Position numbers and translations under genes: made by a program
DNA from: Sphingomonadaceae bacterium
GTDB lineage: Bacteria > Pseudomonadota > Alphaproteobacteria > Sphingomonadales > Sphingomonadaceae
Assembly (NCBI GenBank): GCA_020630295.1
Contig: JAHDBR010000003.1
Span: forward strand, 1-64,000
Direction of reading: 5' to 3'
DNA length: 64,000 nucleotides
Notes under the pieces: generated by a model
What the model saw: only the letters and a program-made list of their open reading frames with translations
Database searches by the model: none
What the model was told of the DNA's origin: nothing
Shown here: positions 17,725 to 29,981 of the stretch, piece after piece
Position numbering within the stretch: position 1 is the stretch's first letter
How the letters are laid out: each line of letters starts with the position of its first letter

Positions 17725-18409
17725 ATGTTATCCCGTCCTCTAACCCAGCGTCCAAGAAGCCCTTCTGCCTTAAACGACAGCTGTCGCATACCCCGCATGC
17801 AATATCATTTGCACTCGGGTCATAGCATGACCAACTTAGCCCCGTATCCAGACCCAGCCTGTGCGCCTCGCTGGCAATATCCGCTTTGCTCATATGCTGA
17901 AGCGGCGCATGGATTACAAACGGCTCACCCTCCACGCCTGCCTTAGTTCCCAGCCGTGCAGTCTCGGTGAAACTTGCAATGAATTCTGGGCGGCAATCAG
18001 GATAGCCGGAGTAATCCAGCGCATTGACACCGATAAAGATGTCGTGTGACCCGGTCGCCTCTGCCCAAGCGGATGTCAGCGAAAGGAACACCAGATTGCG
18101 CGCCGGCACATAAGTAACCGGTATGTCGTCGCCCACGCCGGATTTAGGTACGTCGATATTGTCCGTTAGCGCGGAGCCGCCAAAGGCACGCAAATCAAGT
18201 GGCAGGATTTCATGGCGCACACAGCTGAGCGTCTCGGCAATTCGCTTCGCACTTTCGATTTCAATCCGGTGCCGCTGACCGTAGTCTATGGTTAGCGCGA
18301 AAAGCTGGAAGCCCTGCTCCCGGGCGATTGCAGCCGAAACCATCGAGTCAAGTCCACCGGAAAGTAAGACTACGGCAGACTTTTGAGAATTTTTGGACGT
18401 CCGATTCAT
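17708..18409 (-). CDS. queC: 7-cyano-7-deazaguanine synthase
   Basis: 'AVVLLSGGLDSMVSAAIAREQ', 'TYVPARNLVFLSLTSAWAE', C-terminal CxxCxxC Zn motif. Confidence 0.95.
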   Translation of the reverse strand: MNRTSKNSQKSAVVLLSGGLDSMVSAAIAREQGFQLFALTIDYGQRHRIEIESAKRIAETLSCVRHEILPLDLRAFGGSALTDNIDVPKSGVGDDIPVTYVPARNLVFLSLTSAWAEATGSHDIFIGVNALDYSGYPDCRPEFIASFTETARLGTKAGVEGEPFVIHAPLQHMSKADIASEAHRLGLDTGLSWSCYDPSANDIACGVCDSCRLRQKGFLDAGLEDGITYERAD

Positions 18410-18480
18410 ACGCTGCGGCTAGTCTGAATTTGATTGTGCTGCAATCCCGACACGGCGCAGCAACGCATTTTTGCGATCAG

Positions 18481-18933
18481 TCAGCAGGGGCCGACGCGGC
18501 GCGCTTCCGCCTTAAATTCGAACGGCACGGCGCCGGCAATTCCTTGCCCTTCTACTTGCACCAGCCCAGATGTTTCCTTGCGAATATTCGTCCGTCCATA
18601 ACCGTTATCACGGCACGTATATTGCACAGTCACTTGGCTAGGGGAATCTTCGACTACAAATCGATTACAGTTCGCGCTTTTATGACGGATTTGGATAAGC
18701 TCGCGCCCAGTCCGGACGCAGATCTTGGCCGGTTCCCCGCCGCTGCGGAAGCGCACTTCCCAAGATCCCTTGCTCAAACTGTCGAGCATCGCCAGCGAGG
18801 GCGCTTGAGCCGCGCTTGGCGTTACAAATGCTGCGGCCAATGCACACAGCGTGGCGGCTTTCAAACCGTACGCTGCGAGGTTTTGCCTCAATTTTGAATG
18901 AGCTGTTAGGGCCATAATTACGTTACATATCAC
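18481..18933 (-). CDS. Secreted hypothetical protein
   Basis: Signal peptide, Cys-containing small domain; intact ORF between queC and hslO. Confidence 0.6.
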   Translation of the reverse strand: MICNVIMALTAHSKLRQNLAAYGLKAATLCALAAAFVTPSAAQAPSLAMLDSLSKGSWEVRFRSGGEPAKICVRTGRELIQIRHKSANCNRFVVEDSPSQVTVQYTCRDNGYGRTNIRKETSGLVQVEGQGIAGAVPFEFKAEARRVGPC

Positions 18934-18954
18934 GCATTGGGCAATCGACCAAGT

Positions 18955-19848
18955 TCACGCATCGACTTCGAAAATTCGTGAGCAGAATGCGCAGTCAATC
19001 AAAATCATACCATTATCATCGCGCATCTCCAAACGTTCTGCTTCCGGGAATTTGGTCAGGACATCCGCATAGTGTTCGATTGAACACCGACACCCTTTTG
19101 TAATGGACGCACCGGGCTGCACACGGACCTCTTTTTCTTCGTGATATAATCGCCAGACAATGGCTTCGAGGGATAAAGTTTCGTCAAGCAGTTCCTCGTG
19201 ACGGACGCTGCCCGCCATAATTGAAACGTGCTCCCATTCCGGGTGATCCAGCCTCGCGTGGAGCCGTTCACGGCCGACTTCTCCGTCGGGCAGATGCTGG
19301 ACGAGAATACCCGCTGCAGCACATCCCTCAGCGCCCGAGCGTACTCCCACGCGGATCAATGTCGGGATTTGCTCCGACTGTACGAAGTAGCTCTCGCAAG
19401 CCGCAGAAAGCGTCTCACCTTCGAGCGGAACGATACCCTGATATCGCCCGTCAGCTTCTGGCTGATCAATCGTAATTGCCAAATAGCCTTTACCGAACAG
19501 TGCAAATAGCGAGGGGTTGGCGCCCACTTCAGCCAGCCTGTCTGCATCAAAATCGACATAACCGCGCAGCTGGCCATCCTTGAAATCGCAAACCAGCAGA
19601 TTCACCACGCCGCCTTCGGTTTGCGCTTGGATGGTTACCTGTCCGCCGGCCGATTTGAGGAGTCCGCCAATCAGCGATGTGACAACCAGCGCCTCTGCCA
19701 ACAGATGCGTTATTGCAGGCGGGTAAGCGTGCGCGGAGAGGATTTCATCGAGCACACCATCGAGCCGGACAGCGCGGCCGCGCGCGTTTCGATCAGGCAG
19801 GGTGAAGCCCAGCATTTGATCACTGAACGTTTCGGTTTGGTCGGTCAT
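18955..19848 (-). CDS. hslO: Hsp33 redox chaperone
   Basis: 'CRCSIEHYADVLTKFPEAE...DCAFCSRIFEVD' zinc-binding CxC/CxxC and Hsp33 fold sequence. Confidence 0.95.
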   Translation of the reverse strand: MTDQTETFSDQMLGFTLPDRNARGRAVRLDGVLDEILSAHAYPPAITHLLAEALVVTSLIGGLLKSAGGQVTIQAQTEGGVVNLLVCDFKDGQLRGYVDFDADRLAEVGANPSLFALFGKGYLAITIDQPEADGRYQGIVPLEGETLSAACESYFVQSEQIPTLIRVGVRSGAEGCAAAGILVQHLPDGEVGRERLHARLDHPEWEHVSIMAGSVRHEELLDETLSLEAIVWRLYHEEKEVRVQPGASITKGCRCSIEHYADVLTKFPEAERLEMRDDNGMILIDCAFCSRIFEVDA

Positions 19849-19893
19849 CCGCCGAATATGGGGATGCTGCCGCGGAAAACGAGTCTTACCGGA

Positions 19894-20829
19894 TCAGAGC
19901 TTACCCAGCGCCCACAGCAGGATCGACTTTTGGGCGTGTATCCGGTTCTCGGCTTCATCGAACACCACGGATTGCGGCCCCTCAAAGACAGCCTCGTTCA
20001 CCTCGTCCCCTACGTGCGCTGGCAGGCAATGCAGAAAGATGGCATCAGATTTGGCATGGGCCATCAGCGCTTCATTGACTTGAAAGGGTGCCATAGCGGC
20101 AAGCTTTTCTGCCGCATCATCTTGTCCCATCGAAATCCACGTATCGGTTACGATAACATCTGCATCGTTGGCTGCCGCCGCTGCATCTTGTGTCAGATCA
20201 ACACGCGCGCCGTTCTGCCTAGCCATTTCGACAAATTCAGCATCCGGACCATATCCCGCAGGCGTGGCAACGCGGACATTGAACTTCATTAATCCGGCGG
20301 CCTCCAGAATTGAATGAAGGACATTGTTGCCATCGCCCATCCATGCGACTTCTAATCCTGGCAAAGCCTTGCGGTGCTCGATCATTGTCAACAGGTCGGC
20401 GACTATCTGGCACGGATGCGAACGATCGGTCAGTCCGTTGATGACCGGCACTGTCGCGTGCCGGGCCATCTCTTCTATTTTGGCATGATCGTCCGTCCGT
20501 AGCATGATGGCATCGCACATACGGCTCAGCACACGCGCAGTATCTGCAATAGTCTCGCCGCGCCCCAGTTGGCTGGTACCGGCTTCCAGAATAAACGCGC
20601 TGCCCCCCAGCTGACGCATGGCAATATCAAAACTCACCCGGGTCCGTGTGGAGTTCTTTTCAAAGATCATCGCCAGAGTGTGGCCCTCAAGCGGGCGATC
20701 CTGATCCGCTTTACCTTTGGGCCAGCTATAGCGCGCTGCCTTACGGTCCTGCGCATCATTGATCATGGCCGCTATCGCATCACCGCCAGCGTCAGTCAGA
20801 TCAAGAAAATTACGAGTGTCCCGTGCCAT
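19894..20829 (-). CDS. argF: Ornithine carbamoyltransferase
   Basis: '[21 protein letters not shown]', '[11 protein letters not shown]'. Confidence 0.96.
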   Translation of the reverse strand: MARDTRNFLDLTDAGGDAIAAMINDAQDRKAARYSWPKGKADQDRPLEGHTLAMIFEKNSTRTRVSFDIAMRQLGGSAFILEAGTSQLGRGETIADTARVLSRMCDAIMLRTDDHAKIEEMARHATVPVINGLTDRSHPCQIVADLLTMIEHRKALPGLEVAWMGDGNNVLHSILEAAGLMKFNVRVATPAGYGPDAEFVEMARQNGARVDLTQDAAAAANDADVIVTDTWISMGQDDAAEKLAAMAPFQVNEALMAHAKSDAIFLHCLPAHVGDEVNEAVFEGPQSVVFDEAENRIHAQKSILLWALGKL

Positions 20830-20831
20830 AA

Positions 20832-22022
20832 TCAGCTCGCTTGCGGGATTTCGTAATCTGCTGCACCCGCAGAAAGCTTCTCGAAGAACTCTTCGATTTC
20901 GGCATCCTCAATCACTAGCGGCGGCAATAGACGCAAAGTATTATCACCCGCTGCAACCATCAACAGCTGGTGATTATCGCGCAAGTGCACAAAGAACGGC
21001 CGGCTTTCGACCTTCATTTTGATGCCCAGCATCAGACCTTTGCCGCGAACCAGTTCAAACAAATCGGGATAATTTCCGATAAACTGTTCCAGGCGCGTCC
21101 GGATACGCTCTCCCTTATCGCGCACGCTGGCCAAAAACTCTTCATTCGCGACCGCATCCATAACTGCCTGACCCGCCGCCATCGCCAGGGGGTTTCCACC
21201 ATACGTCGAGCCATGGGTACCAAAGGTCATGCCGCGAGCAGCTTTCTCGGTTGCGAGACAGGCACCAAGCGGAAAGCCGCCGCCAATACCTTTGGCTGTC
21301 GCTACAATATCGGGGACAATGCCGTATTGTTCATAGGCATAAAGCGTTCCGGTCCGGGCTACGCCGCATTGAACCTCGTCCAGCGCCAGCATCAGATCAT
21401 GCTCGTCCGCAAGTTCGCGTAGTCCCTTCAAAAACGCATCTGATGCAGGGCGTATGCCGCCCTCGCCTTGGATCGGCTCCACCAGAAAACCGGCCGTGTT
21501 CGGGCCAATCAGCGCTTTGGCCGACTCAAGATCATCGAACTCTGCATATTTGAAGCCTTCCAGTAGCGGCTGAAAGCCATGGTGCATCTTGGTCTGGTTC
21601 GACGCGCTAATGGTGGCCATCGTACGGCCATGAAACGCCATCGAGAATGTTATCAGTTCGTTCTTATGCTCTGCACCCGCTGACTGATGATAGGCGCGCG
21701 CAGTCTTGATCGCGGTTTCGACAGCTTCCGCGCCTGAGTTTGTGAAAAATACAGTATCTGCAAATGTGTGGTCGACCAGCGATTGCGCCAGCTTCTCTCC
21801 CTGTGGACTTCCGTACAGGTTTGACACGTGCATCAGCGTCTCTGCCTGTTTCTGGATCGCGCCAATCAGTCCGGGATGCGAGTGACCGAGCAAATTCACG
21901 GCAATACCACTGGCAAAATCCAGATATCGCGTCCCGTTTTCATCGATAAGGTGGCAGTTTTCTCCGCGGACTGGACGGACACCGCAACGGGGGTAAACGG
22001 GCATTAGCGGGGTGATAGCCAT
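20832..22022 (-). CDS. argD: Acetylornithine/succinyldiaminopimelate aminotransferase
   Basis: Class III aminotransferase '[18 protein letters not shown]', '[16 protein letters not shown]', '[14 protein letters not shown]'; adjacent to argF. Confidence 0.95.
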   Translation of the reverse strand: MAITPLMPVYPRCGVRPVRGENCHLIDENGTRYLDFASGIAVNLLGHSHPGLIGAIQKQAETLMHVSNLYGSPQGEKLAQSLVDHTFADTVFFTNSGAEAVETAIKTARAYHQSAGAEHKNELITFSMAFHGRTMATISASNQTKMHHGFQPLLEGFKYAEFDDLESAKALIGPNTAGFLVEPIQGEGGIRPASDAFLKGLRELADEHDLMLALDEVQCGVARTGTLYAYEQYGIVPDIVATAKGIGGGFPLGACLATEKAARGMTFGTHGSTYGGNPLAMAAGQAVMDAVANEEFLASVRDKGERIRTRLEQFIGNYPDLFELVRGKGLMLGIKMKVESRPFFVHLRDNHQLLMVAAGDNTLRLLPPLVIEDAEIEEFFEKLSAGAADYEIPQAS

Positions 22023-22180
22023 GGGAACTGATCCTCAATTCAAAACAACGACCCGAAGGTCAAAATACGAATGGCGACCCCATAGGAGCCGCCACCCGAA
22101 ATATCTATTCAATTGAAACCGCTTTGGTCAATCACTTAACCCAATAAGCGGTGAGCAACTGCGCAGCAGGCAAATAGTGC

Positions 22181-22990
22181 TTACTCAGCGGGCACCAAAT
22201 TGACTGCGGAATGTTTGCCGCGGCGATCAACCTCAATATCGAACTGGAAACGTTCGCCTTCGTTGATTGCCTGCAGCCCGGAGCGCTCAACAGCGCTGAT
22301 ATGCACGAATGCGTCAGGCTGTCCGTCATCACGGACGAGGAAGCCGAAGCCCTTCATCGCGTTGAAGAATTTCACTGTGCCTGTGGCCTTTTCGCCAGTC
22401 AGCTCGCGCTGCGGAGGTCCGCCGCGATCACCGCCGCCTTCGCCGCCGCCGCTATCGGAAACAGGAATAACATCGCCAACGATCTGGATATCTTGTGCAG
22501 AAACTTTTCCGCCACGGTCGACCAGATTGAATTCGAGACCCTGCCCTTCAGCCAGACCTTGAAGGCCCGCGCGCTCAACCGCAGAAATGTGCACGAACAC
22601 ATCTTCGCCGCCAGCTTCCTGCTGAATAAAGCCGAAACCTTTTTGCGAGTTGAAGAACTTTACAACGCCCTTGCCGGTTCCAACGACTTGTGCGGGCATA
22701 CGGTTAAAACCGCCGCCACCGGCACCGCCGCCGCCACCACCGCCTTGGCCACCGCGGAAACCGCCGCCTCCGCCGCCCGGGCCGCGACCACCGCCGCCGC
22801 CGCCGCCGAAGCGATCACCGCCACCACCGAAACGGTCCCCACCGCCTCCGTAGCGGTCATTACCGCCGCCATAATTATCGCCGCCAAAACCGCCGCTTGG
22901 TCCGCCACCGCCGAAAGGATCGAAGCTATCTTCACCGAAACCGTCGCGCTTATCTCGGCCTCGGCCACGGCGCCCTTTATCATAACCCAT
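22181..22990 (-). CDS. Two-domain cold shock protein with Gly/Arg-rich N-terminal region
   Basis: Two CSDs ('[19 protein letters not shown]', '[20 protein letters not shown]') after a ~95-residue Gly-rich region. Confidence 0.93.
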   Translation of the reverse strand: MGYDKGRRGRGRDKRDGFGEDSFDPFGGGGPSGGFGGDNYGGGNDRYGGGGDRFGGGGDRFGGGGGGGRGPGGGGGGFRGGQGGGGGGGAGGGGFNRMPAQVVGTGKGVVKFFNSQKGFGFIQQEAGGEDVFVHISAVERAGLQGLAEGQGLEFNLVDRGGKVSAQDIQIVGDVIPVSDSGGGEGGGDRGGPPQRELTGEKATGTVKFFNAMKGFGFLVRDDGQPDAFVHISAVERSGLQAINEGERFQFDIEVDRRGKHSAVNLVPAE

Positions 22991-23247
22991 AATCTAAATC
23001 GTACCTTCGCATTTCCGCCCCGTAATATAGTTCAGACAGCGGCACGGGCGAAAATGTGCCGGACATCGTAGAAAAAGGAATCAATTATCCCCCTCACAAT
23101 CCGTAACCATAGCGCACAACAGCGCAAGGCGCGAATAATTTAACTCTTCAGCCATTTCTAACGCAGTTTTGTGACATTTTCGCATAGGCACGCGCTTGCA
23201 GCAAACCCGCACCTACGCCAAAAGAACGCTTCAACATGGAGACAGAA

Positions 23248-23685
23248 ATGAGCGACTTCCGGACTTTATCCGCCAGCTGTATGGCCAGCCCGCAAATCGG
23301 ACTGACCGACATAGCAGACGCGAAGGCGCAAAACGTGTCGCTCATCATCAACAACCGCCCGGACGGCGAAGAGGCAGGCCAGATCACCGGCGCGCAAATC
23401 GAACAGGCGGCGCGCGATGCGGGTCTGGACTACCGTGCCATTCCGATTGGCTCTGCCGGTTTCGGTGAGGCGGACGTGCAAGCGATGGCGGACGCAATCA
23501 GAGATGCTTCCGGAAATGTGCTGGCCTATTGCCGCACCGGAACCCGCTCCACGCTTTTATGGTCGCTGGCTCAAGCTTACCAAGGCGGTGACCCCGAGGA
23601 GATTGCAGCCCATGCAAAGGCCGCTGGCTATGACGTAAGCCCCGTGCGCGCTGCGATGGATATGCTTGCTGCAAAGGCCGGCTGA
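23248..23685 (+). CDS. TIGR01244/DUF442-type phosphatase-like protein (Blh-like)
   Basis: 'LSASCMASPQIGLTDIADAKAQNVSLIINNRPDGEE', 'LAYCRTGTRSTLLW' Cys-x5-Arg-like loop. Confidence 0.85.
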   Translation: MSDFRTLSASCMASPQIGLTDIADAKAQNVSLIINNRPDGEEAGQITGAQIEQAARDAGLDYRAIPIGSAGFGEADVQAMADAIRDASGNVLAYCRTGTRSTLLWSLAQAYQGGDPEEIAAHAKAAGYDVSPVRAAMDMLAAKAG

Positions 23686-23687
23686 CC

Positions 23688-24110
23688 TTGGATGACTTGA
23701 TCCGCCAATTGCTGCAACTGGCAGCATCTTTAGCCGCCATTCTGGCGCTGGCGTGGCTGGCTGGGCGGCTCAGGCTGGGCGGTGACATCAGGATCAAGAA
23801 TGCAGACCATGCGCGCCGCTTGGCTGACGAAGTCCTCAGCGGTTTTGACCCGGTCGATATCGTGGTTGATCGCTCCGGATACGGCGCGCTGCTGCGCGAT
23901 GATAAGGGCCGTATTATGCTGCTGCGGCAGCACGGCGTTCATTTTGCGGGACGCGTGATGCATCAGCGTCCAGAGGCGCGGCTGGATCAAGGAAGTCTTA
24001 CGATCTACCCGGACGACAAACCCTTCGGACCGGTCACATTGAACCTTGGCAGCGAGGCCCAAATCTGGGCGGCCAGTTTCCGGCGGATGGAAAGGCAAGC
24101 CCATGCCTGA
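23688..24110 (+). CDS. Hypothetical protein with N-terminal TM segment
   Basis: Intact ORF (TTG start) between phosphatase-like gene and desaturase; overlapping next start. Confidence 0.6.
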   Translation: MDDLIRQLLQLAASLAAILALAWLAGRLRLGGDIRIKNADHARRLADEVLSGFDPVDIVVDRSGYGALLRDDKGRIMLLRQHGVHFAGRVMHQRPEARLDQGSLTIYPDDKPFGPVTLNLGSEAQIWAASFRRMERQAHA

Positions 24111-25035
24111 CTTTAACCCGGTCGATTATGCGGTTCCCGGCTTTGTCCTGTTAGTCATCATCGAGATGCTATGGGCGCGCAAACGCAAGCCTGAGGCTTA
24201 CGAACCACGCGACACTCTCACCTCCTTGGCGTTCGGTCTGGGAAGCACAGTCTCGGGCCTCATGTTCGGCATTGTGGCGTTCGTGATCTTTGCCGCGGCG
24301 TATGAATTCCGTATTTTCACTATCGGTTGGCAGTGGTGGGCATGGGCGGCGTGCTTTGTGCTGGATGACCTGGCATATTACTGGGTGCACCGCGCAGGCC
24401 ACCGCATCCGCTGGATGTGGGCGAGCCATGTCAATCACCACTCCAGCCAGCATTACAACCTCAGCACTGCATTGCGTCAGACATGGACCAGCGCATTCAC
24501 TTTCGGGGTGCTGTTCACCGTACCACTGGTGCTGCTGGGCTTTCATCCGGTCATGATTGCGGTGTGCGGCGGCTTCAACTTAATATACCAATTCTGGATC
24601 CACACCGAAGCGATCGACAAAATGCCCCGCTGGTTCGAGGCAGTGATGAATACCCCCAGCCATCACCGCGTCCACCATGCGACAAACCCGCTCTATCTGG
24701 ACCGGAACTATGCCGGCGTTTTTATCATTTGGGACCGGATGTTCGGCACATTCCAGCGCGAAGTTGATAGCGAGACTATCCGCTACGGCATTGTCCGCCA
24801 GCTGGGCAGTTTCAATTTGCTATGGGCCGTGTTTCACGAATGGATCGGCATTTTTCGCGATCTGTGGAGCGCACCGTGGCGGCACAAGCTGTCCTATCTG
24901 CTACGCGAGCCGGGCTGGAGCCACGATGGCAGCCGGATGACAAGCGACATGATCCGCAGCGATTGGCAGAAGCGGATGGCTGCACATCCAGTTGCAACAG
25001 AAAACCCGATTGCCGAACAGGATAAGTCCGCGTAA
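24103..25035 (+). CDS. Sterol desaturase/fatty acid hydroxylase family protein
   Basis: His boxes HRAGHR, HVNHHSSQHYN, HRVHHATNP. Confidence 0.95.
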   Translation: MPDFNPVDYAVPGFVLLVIIEMLWARKRKPEAYEPRDTLTSLAFGLGSTVSGLMFGIVAFVIFAAAYEFRIFTIGWQWWAWAACFVLDDLAYYWVHRAGHRIRWMWASHVNHHSSQHYNLSTALRQTWTSAFTFGVLFTVPLVLLGFHPVMIAVCGGFNLIYQFWIHTEAIDKMPRWFEAVMNTPSHHRVHHATNPLYLDRNYAGVFIIWDRMFGTFQREVDSETIRYGIVRQLGSFNLLWAVFHEWIGIFRDLWSAPWRHKLSYLLREPGWSHDGSRMTSDMIRSDWQKRMAAHPVATENPIAEQDKSA

Positions 25036-25056
25036 CCTTTCGCAAAAGGAGAGGTC

Positions 25057-26637
25057 ATGCAGGAATTTGACTATATCGTCATCGGCGGTGGTAGTGGCGG
25101 CAGCGCAGTTGCCGGACGTTTGGCAGTTGGCGGGAAGCATCGCGTATGTGTGCTGGAGGCTGGCGGACGCAACAATAATGTACTCGTCAAAACGCCCGGC
25201 TTTATGCCCTTCCTGTTGAAGAATACCAATTACAGATACGACACGGTCCCGCAAAAAGGTCTCAACGGACGAATAGGGTACCAGCCGCGCGGCAAAGGGC
25301 TTGGCGGGTCATCCGCAATTAACGCAATGGTCTACATTCGCGGCAATCGCTGGGATTATGACAATTGGGCCGCGATGGGCTGCGATGGCTGGGGGTATGA
25401 CGATGTCCTGCCCTACTTCAAGAAATCGGAAAGCAATGAACGCGGCGGAGACGATTTTCACGGGGGCGGCGGCCCGCTATTCGTATCCGATCAAACGGCG
25501 GTGAACCCCACCAGTCACGCTTTCGTCAGCAGCGCGGAATCGCTCCAGCTGCGCAATAATTCGGATTTTAACGGCGCGGCGCAAGAAGGCTTCGGCGTGT
25601 ATCAAGTGACCCAGCGCAAAGGCGAGCGCTGGTCCGCAGCGCGTGCATATATCGAACCGCTGCGTGGCAGCGACAATCTTGCAATCATGACCGGTACCTT
25701 GGTTGAAAAACTGGTGATCGAGAATGGCCGGGTCACAGGCGTTGCCATCCGGCGCGGACGCAAACGGGAGACGATTAAGGCCACAGCGGGAGTGATCCTG
25801 TCAGCAGGGGCTTTCAACAGTCCGCAAATTATGATGGCGTCCGGTATCGGACCAGCCGCGCATCTGCGTGATCATGGCATTGATGTCGTGCAAGACAAGC
25901 CTGCCGTTGGCAGCAATTTGCAAGATCACATCGATTACGTGTCCAGCTGGCAAACCGAATCCAAGGATCCGATCGGAGACAGTCTCGCCGGTACCGCACG
26001 GATGGCGAAAGCCATCATCGAGCACCGGCGTAAACGCACCGGCATCATGACCACCCCTTATGCTGAAGCGGGCGGTTTCTGGCAGGTTATGCCCGATGCA
26101 CCGGCACCCGACGTGCAATGGCATTTTGTACCGGCGATGCTGGAAGATCATGGCCGCGAGAAAGTGAAAGGGCACGGCTTTTCGCTCCATGCCTGCGTGC
26201 TTCGCCCGGAAAGCAGAGGCACCGTGCGGCTCAATTCCGCAGACACCAGAGACGCACCGCGGCTGGATCCCAATTTCCTTGATGACGAGCGCGATATTGC
26301 GGTGATGCGTGCGGGCGTGCGCTTGTCGCACCGTATTGCAGAGGCGTCACCGCTTGCGGACTACGCCCCGCAAGACCGGCATCCGGTTGATCTACAAGAC
26401 GATGCCGCGCTGGACGAAATGATCCGCAACCGCGCCGACACTGTGTACCACCCCGTGGGCACCTGCCGCATGGGATCGGACTCGGATAGCGTGGTCGATA
26501 CCAAGCTGAGGGTCCGCGGCGTGGACGGGCTCTGGATTGCAGATGCCAGTGTGATGCCGAAGATCGTCAGCGGCAATACCAACGCTCCCAGCATTATGAT
26601 TGGGGAGCGCTGCGCCGATTTCATCCTGAACGGCTAG
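25057..26637 (+). CDS. GMC family oxidoreductase (choline dehydrogenase-like)
   Basis: 'DYIVIGGGSGGSAVAGRLA' FAD motif; 'GLGGSSAINAMVYIRGNRWDYDNWA'; 'VYHPVGTCRMG...LWIADASVMP'. Confidence 0.95.
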   Translation: MQEFDYIVIGGGSGGSAVAGRLAVGGKHRVCVLEAGGRNNNVLVKTPGFMPFLLKNTNYRYDTVPQKGLNGRIGYQPRGKGLGGSSAINAMVYIRGNRWDYDNWAAMGCDGWGYDDVLPYFKKSESNERGGDDFHGGGGPLFVSDQTAVNPTSHAFVSSAESLQLRNNSDFNGAAQEGFGVYQVTQRKGERWSAARAYIEPLRGSDNLAIMTGTLVEKLVIENGRVTGVAIRRGRKRETIKATAGVILSAGAFNSPQIMMASGIGPAAHLRDHGIDVVQDKPAVGSNLQDHIDYVSSWQTESKDPIGDSLAGTARMAKAIIEHRRKRTGIMTTPYAEAGGFWQVMPDAPAPDVQWHFVPAMLEDHGREKVKGHGFSLHACVLRPESRGTVRLNSADTRDAPRLDPNFLDDERDIAVMRAGVRLSHRIAEASPLADYAPQDRHPVDLQDDAALDEMIRNRADTVYHPVGTCRMGSDSDSVVDTKLRVRGVDGLWIADASVMPKIVSGNTNAPSIMIGERCADFILNG

Positions 26638-26697
26638 TCTAATCGCGGGCGTAAACGCGCGGTCTCAAACACGCACGCGCAGCAAAACCTTACGAAC

Positions 26698-26727
26698 AAA
26701 AAAAGGCCGGAGCGCAATGCCCCGGCC
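26698..26727 (-). terminator. Intrinsic terminator of glnK-amtB operon
   Basis: On minus strand GGCCGG..CCGGCC stem followed by TTTTTTT. Confidence 0.85.
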
Positions 26728-26811
26728 ATATAAAGTGTTGTTCGCAGGAGGAACGTCGTGCGGCGGGAACGGGAGGGGAGAGGATCTCCCGGCCCCGCCG
26801 AACCTGGTGAA

Positions 26812-28595
<1,784 letters not shown>

Positions 28596-28673
28596 TTATC
28601 AATCGCTACAGGGATTCATTGCGCAATATGCTAATGCACTAGGCAGACTCTTCGCCTAATTATTAATCATTGA

Positions 28674-29375
28674 TTAAATATTAGGCAACTCTAGCGATGC
28701 GACGACAGGCAAATGGTCGGATGCCTGTGATGCGGTAGCGCTGTGATGCACGTGCTGTTCCACGCAGCCCCATTCATCGGAGGTCACGATACGGTCCAAT
28801 CGCGCAATTGGCTGGCGCGCGGGGAAACTGCGCCCCGTATCCAGAACGTGCCAGTTCTGGCGGAATTCCTGCATCGCGCCGCTGCGGTTTCCCCATTGGT
28901 TGAAATCACCCATCATCACTGTCGGACAAACAGGCGCGCACTGCTCCGCATGACCTAACACAGCCTTTATTTGGTCTCGGCGGCGCAGGCCGGACAGGTC
29001 CAAATGCATTCCAATGACGCGAATTCGGATGCCCGAAACCTCGATGTCGCCGCGCGCCGCGCCGCGTGGCTCCAGAGTCGGCAGGTCAAGCGGCTGCGCA
29101 TCAAGCACGCGATATTCCTTGCGCACCAGTAGCGCGTTTCCGTGCCAGCCAAGGCTGCGCGGGCGTTTGGCAATCTCTACCGGTTGCCAGGGAGAATCCT
29201 TGATTGCTGCGCGATCAATCACGCTGGCGCGCTCGCCAATGCGGAGATCAGCCTCTTGCAGCGCAATTACATCGGCATCGATCTCTCGCAAAACGCGCAT
29301 GATTCGGTCGGGGTCGCGGCGGCGGTCCGCACCCACGGCTTTATGAATATTGTAACTGGCGAATTTCAGGCGCAT
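28674..29375 (-). CDS. Endonuclease/exonuclease/phosphatase family protein
   Basis: 'LKFASYNIHKAVGADRRRDPDRIMRVLREIDADVIALQEAD', 'VMMGDFNQW', 'ASDHLPVVA'. Confidence 0.93.
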   Translation of the reverse strand: MRLKFASYNIHKAVGADRRRDPDRIMRVLREIDADVIALQEADLRIGERASVIDRAAIKDSPWQPVEIAKRPRSLGWHGNALLVRKEYRVLDAQPLDLPTLEPRGAARGDIEVSGIRIRVIGMHLDLSGLRRRDQIKAVLGHAEQCAPVCPTVMMGDFNQWGNRSGAMQEFRQNWHVLDTGRSFPARQPIARLDRIVTSDEWGCVEQHVHHSATASQASDHLPVVASLELPNI

Positions 29376-29383
29376 GGGGCCGG

Positions 29384-29950
29384 TCAGTCCTGCGGATCAC
29401 CGGCAATGTAACGGTCGGTTGGCCGCGCCGGCAGGCCGTCAATGCTTGCCAAGCGCATACCGTGCTTGGCCGCCCATTCGGAAGGATTGCTCTGCGCGTG
29501 CGCTTTTTTCAGCGTTTCGCGTTCCGCCTGCATTTCCATGAACGGCACACCCCAGCCGCAACTGGTCTGCACGCTTTCCACAGCGATATCGAATATCTGC
29601 CGCGTTCCCGGCAGCAGGGTGAAATTGGATGCCAGCTCTTCCCATTGCGGGTCCTGCGGTAAAACCGGCACGCCGGTGCCATAAATGCGCAGGATCAGCG
29701 CGGGCTGCGCAAAATTACAGAACATGATAGTGATCCGCCCGTCCGCCGCCAGATGGGCGTGCGTTTCGTTGCCGCTCCCGCCAAGATCAAGATAAGCGAC
29801 ACGGTCCGGTGCAAGAATGCGGAACGCATCATACCCTTTGGGGCTGAGATTGATCCGCGCATCGGCCGCTGCTGTGGCCACAAAGAACACGGGCTGAGCC
29901 GCGATCATCGCCGTATGTTTGTCATTCAGAGTTTCGAAGAATTCAGCCAT
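29384..29950 (-). CDS. Pyridoxamine 5'-phosphate oxidase family protein
   Basis: 'QPVFFVATAAADARINLSPKGYDAFRILAPDRVAYLDLGGSGNETHAHL'. Confidence 0.9.
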   Translation of the reverse strand: MAEFFETLNDKHTAMIAAQPVFFVATAAADARINLSPKGYDAFRILAPDRVAYLDLGGSGNETHAHLAADGRITIMFCNFAQPALILRIYGTGVPVLPQDPQWEELASNFTLLPGTRQIFDIAVESVQTSCGWGVPFMEMQAERETLKKAHAQSNPSEWAAKHGMRLASIDGLPARPTDRYIAGDPQD

Positions 29951-29981
29951 CAGATGACGCTAGGCCGCAGGATGCAGTTTG

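Noticed and set aside
22650-22860. Short-period repeats resembling a CRISPR or tandem array
   Set aside because: They are codon repeats for Gly/Arg-rich protein sequence, without spacer-repeat structure
22211-23071. 286-aa plus-strand Ala/Thr-rich ORF opposite the cold shock gene
   Set aside because: Low-complexity mirror of the Gly-rich repeat codons on the true strand
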